Both the position numbers and the translations under genes were made by a program. The notes under the pieces were generated by a model, which saw only the letters and a program-made list of their open reading frames with translations, was not told the origin of the DNA and did not search any database. DNA of 5,199 bases from Bacillota bacterium (GTDB taxonomy: Bacteria > Bacillota > Bacilli > Lactobacillales > Enterococcaceae): positions 1 through 5,199 of the forward strand of contig JAEWFE010000023.1 in NCBI GenBank assembly GCA_023389005.1, in the 5' to 3' direction. Positions 4,971 through 5,199 of this stretch are shown here, one piece after another. The stretch's first letter is position 1; each line of letters starts with the position of its first letter.

Positions 4971-5199
4971 TCATTCCATAATAATACAATTCATTAGTAA
5001 ACGTTGAAAATACCTTGCCAAACTTTTATTATTCTTTTCTAAGGCGCGTAATTCTGTAAATTCTTCAGCAAAACAGTTCCATGCTGTACTTAAATTTTCA
5101 TAGCTGGCTTGAAATGGTGCTAAATTTTGCATTGATACATATCTTTGAAATAAGCAAATGCGCCATAACAACTGACAACATCGCTCTTTTTGAATAATT
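4971..5199 (-). CDS. Unrecognised protein, C-terminal part (5' end off window)
   Basis: The frame is open from the right edge to a TGA at 4971, giving 75 visible C-terminal residues and ending in ...RLLMNCIIME. I do not recognise the family. The visible part looks alpha-helical and soluble, with a run of Leu, Phe and aromatic residues (LLWRICLFQRYV), then charged helix sequence (EEFTELRALEKNNKSLARYF). It has five cysteines, without a clear metal-binding spacing. A TTG at 5171 could start a 66-residue protein, but it lacks a good ribosome binding site and the frame stays open upstream, so truncation by the window edge is more likely. It reads in the same direction as the ComK-like gene, 91 bp upstream of its ATG, with no terminator seen between. 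It could be a regulator or a decayed gene; the evidence does not decide. Confidence 0.55.
   Translation of the reverse strand, partial: IIQKERCCQLLWRICLFQRYVSMQNLAPFQASYENLSTAWNCFAEEFTELRALEKNNKSLARYFQRLLMNCIIME

Noticed and set aside
4959..4971. ACAA-N5-TTTT resembling half of a ComK binding site upstream of the ComK-like gene
   Set aside because: It has a mismatch, and no second AT-box lies at the 8-, 18- or 31-bp spacing that ComK requires. In AT-rich DNA this is expected by chance.

Overview
The window looks like a chromosomal segment from a low-GC Firmicute, most likely a member of the Lactobacillales. The evidence is the AT-rich sequence, the strong AGGAGG-type ribosome binding sites, sigma-A promoters with TATAAT/TACAAT boxes, and the gene set: a YmfF/YmfH M16 pair, Veg, a ComK-like regulator and a Firmicute-type MscL. 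I cannot fix the genus from sequence alone. No phage, insertion sequence, CRISPR array, tRNA or rRNA is visible.

Layout, left to right. (1) Positions 1-2517, minus strand: two overlapping genes for M16-family zinc peptidase homologues. The upstream one (ymfF-like) is complete and has lost the zinc motif. The downstream one (ymfH-like) keeps it and runs off the left edge about ten residues short of its usual end. (2) Positions 2518-2720: a divergent intergenic region with a promoter for each direction and a long dyad next to the mscL promoter. (3) mscL on the plus strand, closed by a strong hairpin that probably also serves the gene converging on it. (4) Three minus-strand genes follow: an ElaA-type GNAT acetyltransferase (3233-3676), veg (3773-4015) and a ComK-like transcription factor (4172-4879). 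Each has its own recognisable promoter elements, and veg also has its own terminator. (5) The right edge holds the C-terminal end of an unrecognised minus-strand gene.

The M16 pair is translationally coupled and its residues are complementary: one protein carries the zinc site, the other the Arg/Tyr pair. This suggests a heterodimeric protease. mscL is an emergency osmotic valve and is probably independent of its neighbours. The veg and ComK-like genes are the most interesting regulatory part. veg has a near-consensus extended -10 promoter that implies a very short leader. The ComK-like gene has a perfect 15-bp palindrome over its -35 box, as expected for an operator. No clearly undescribed multi-gene system was found; the ComK-like protein and the unidentified gene beside it deserve the closest look.
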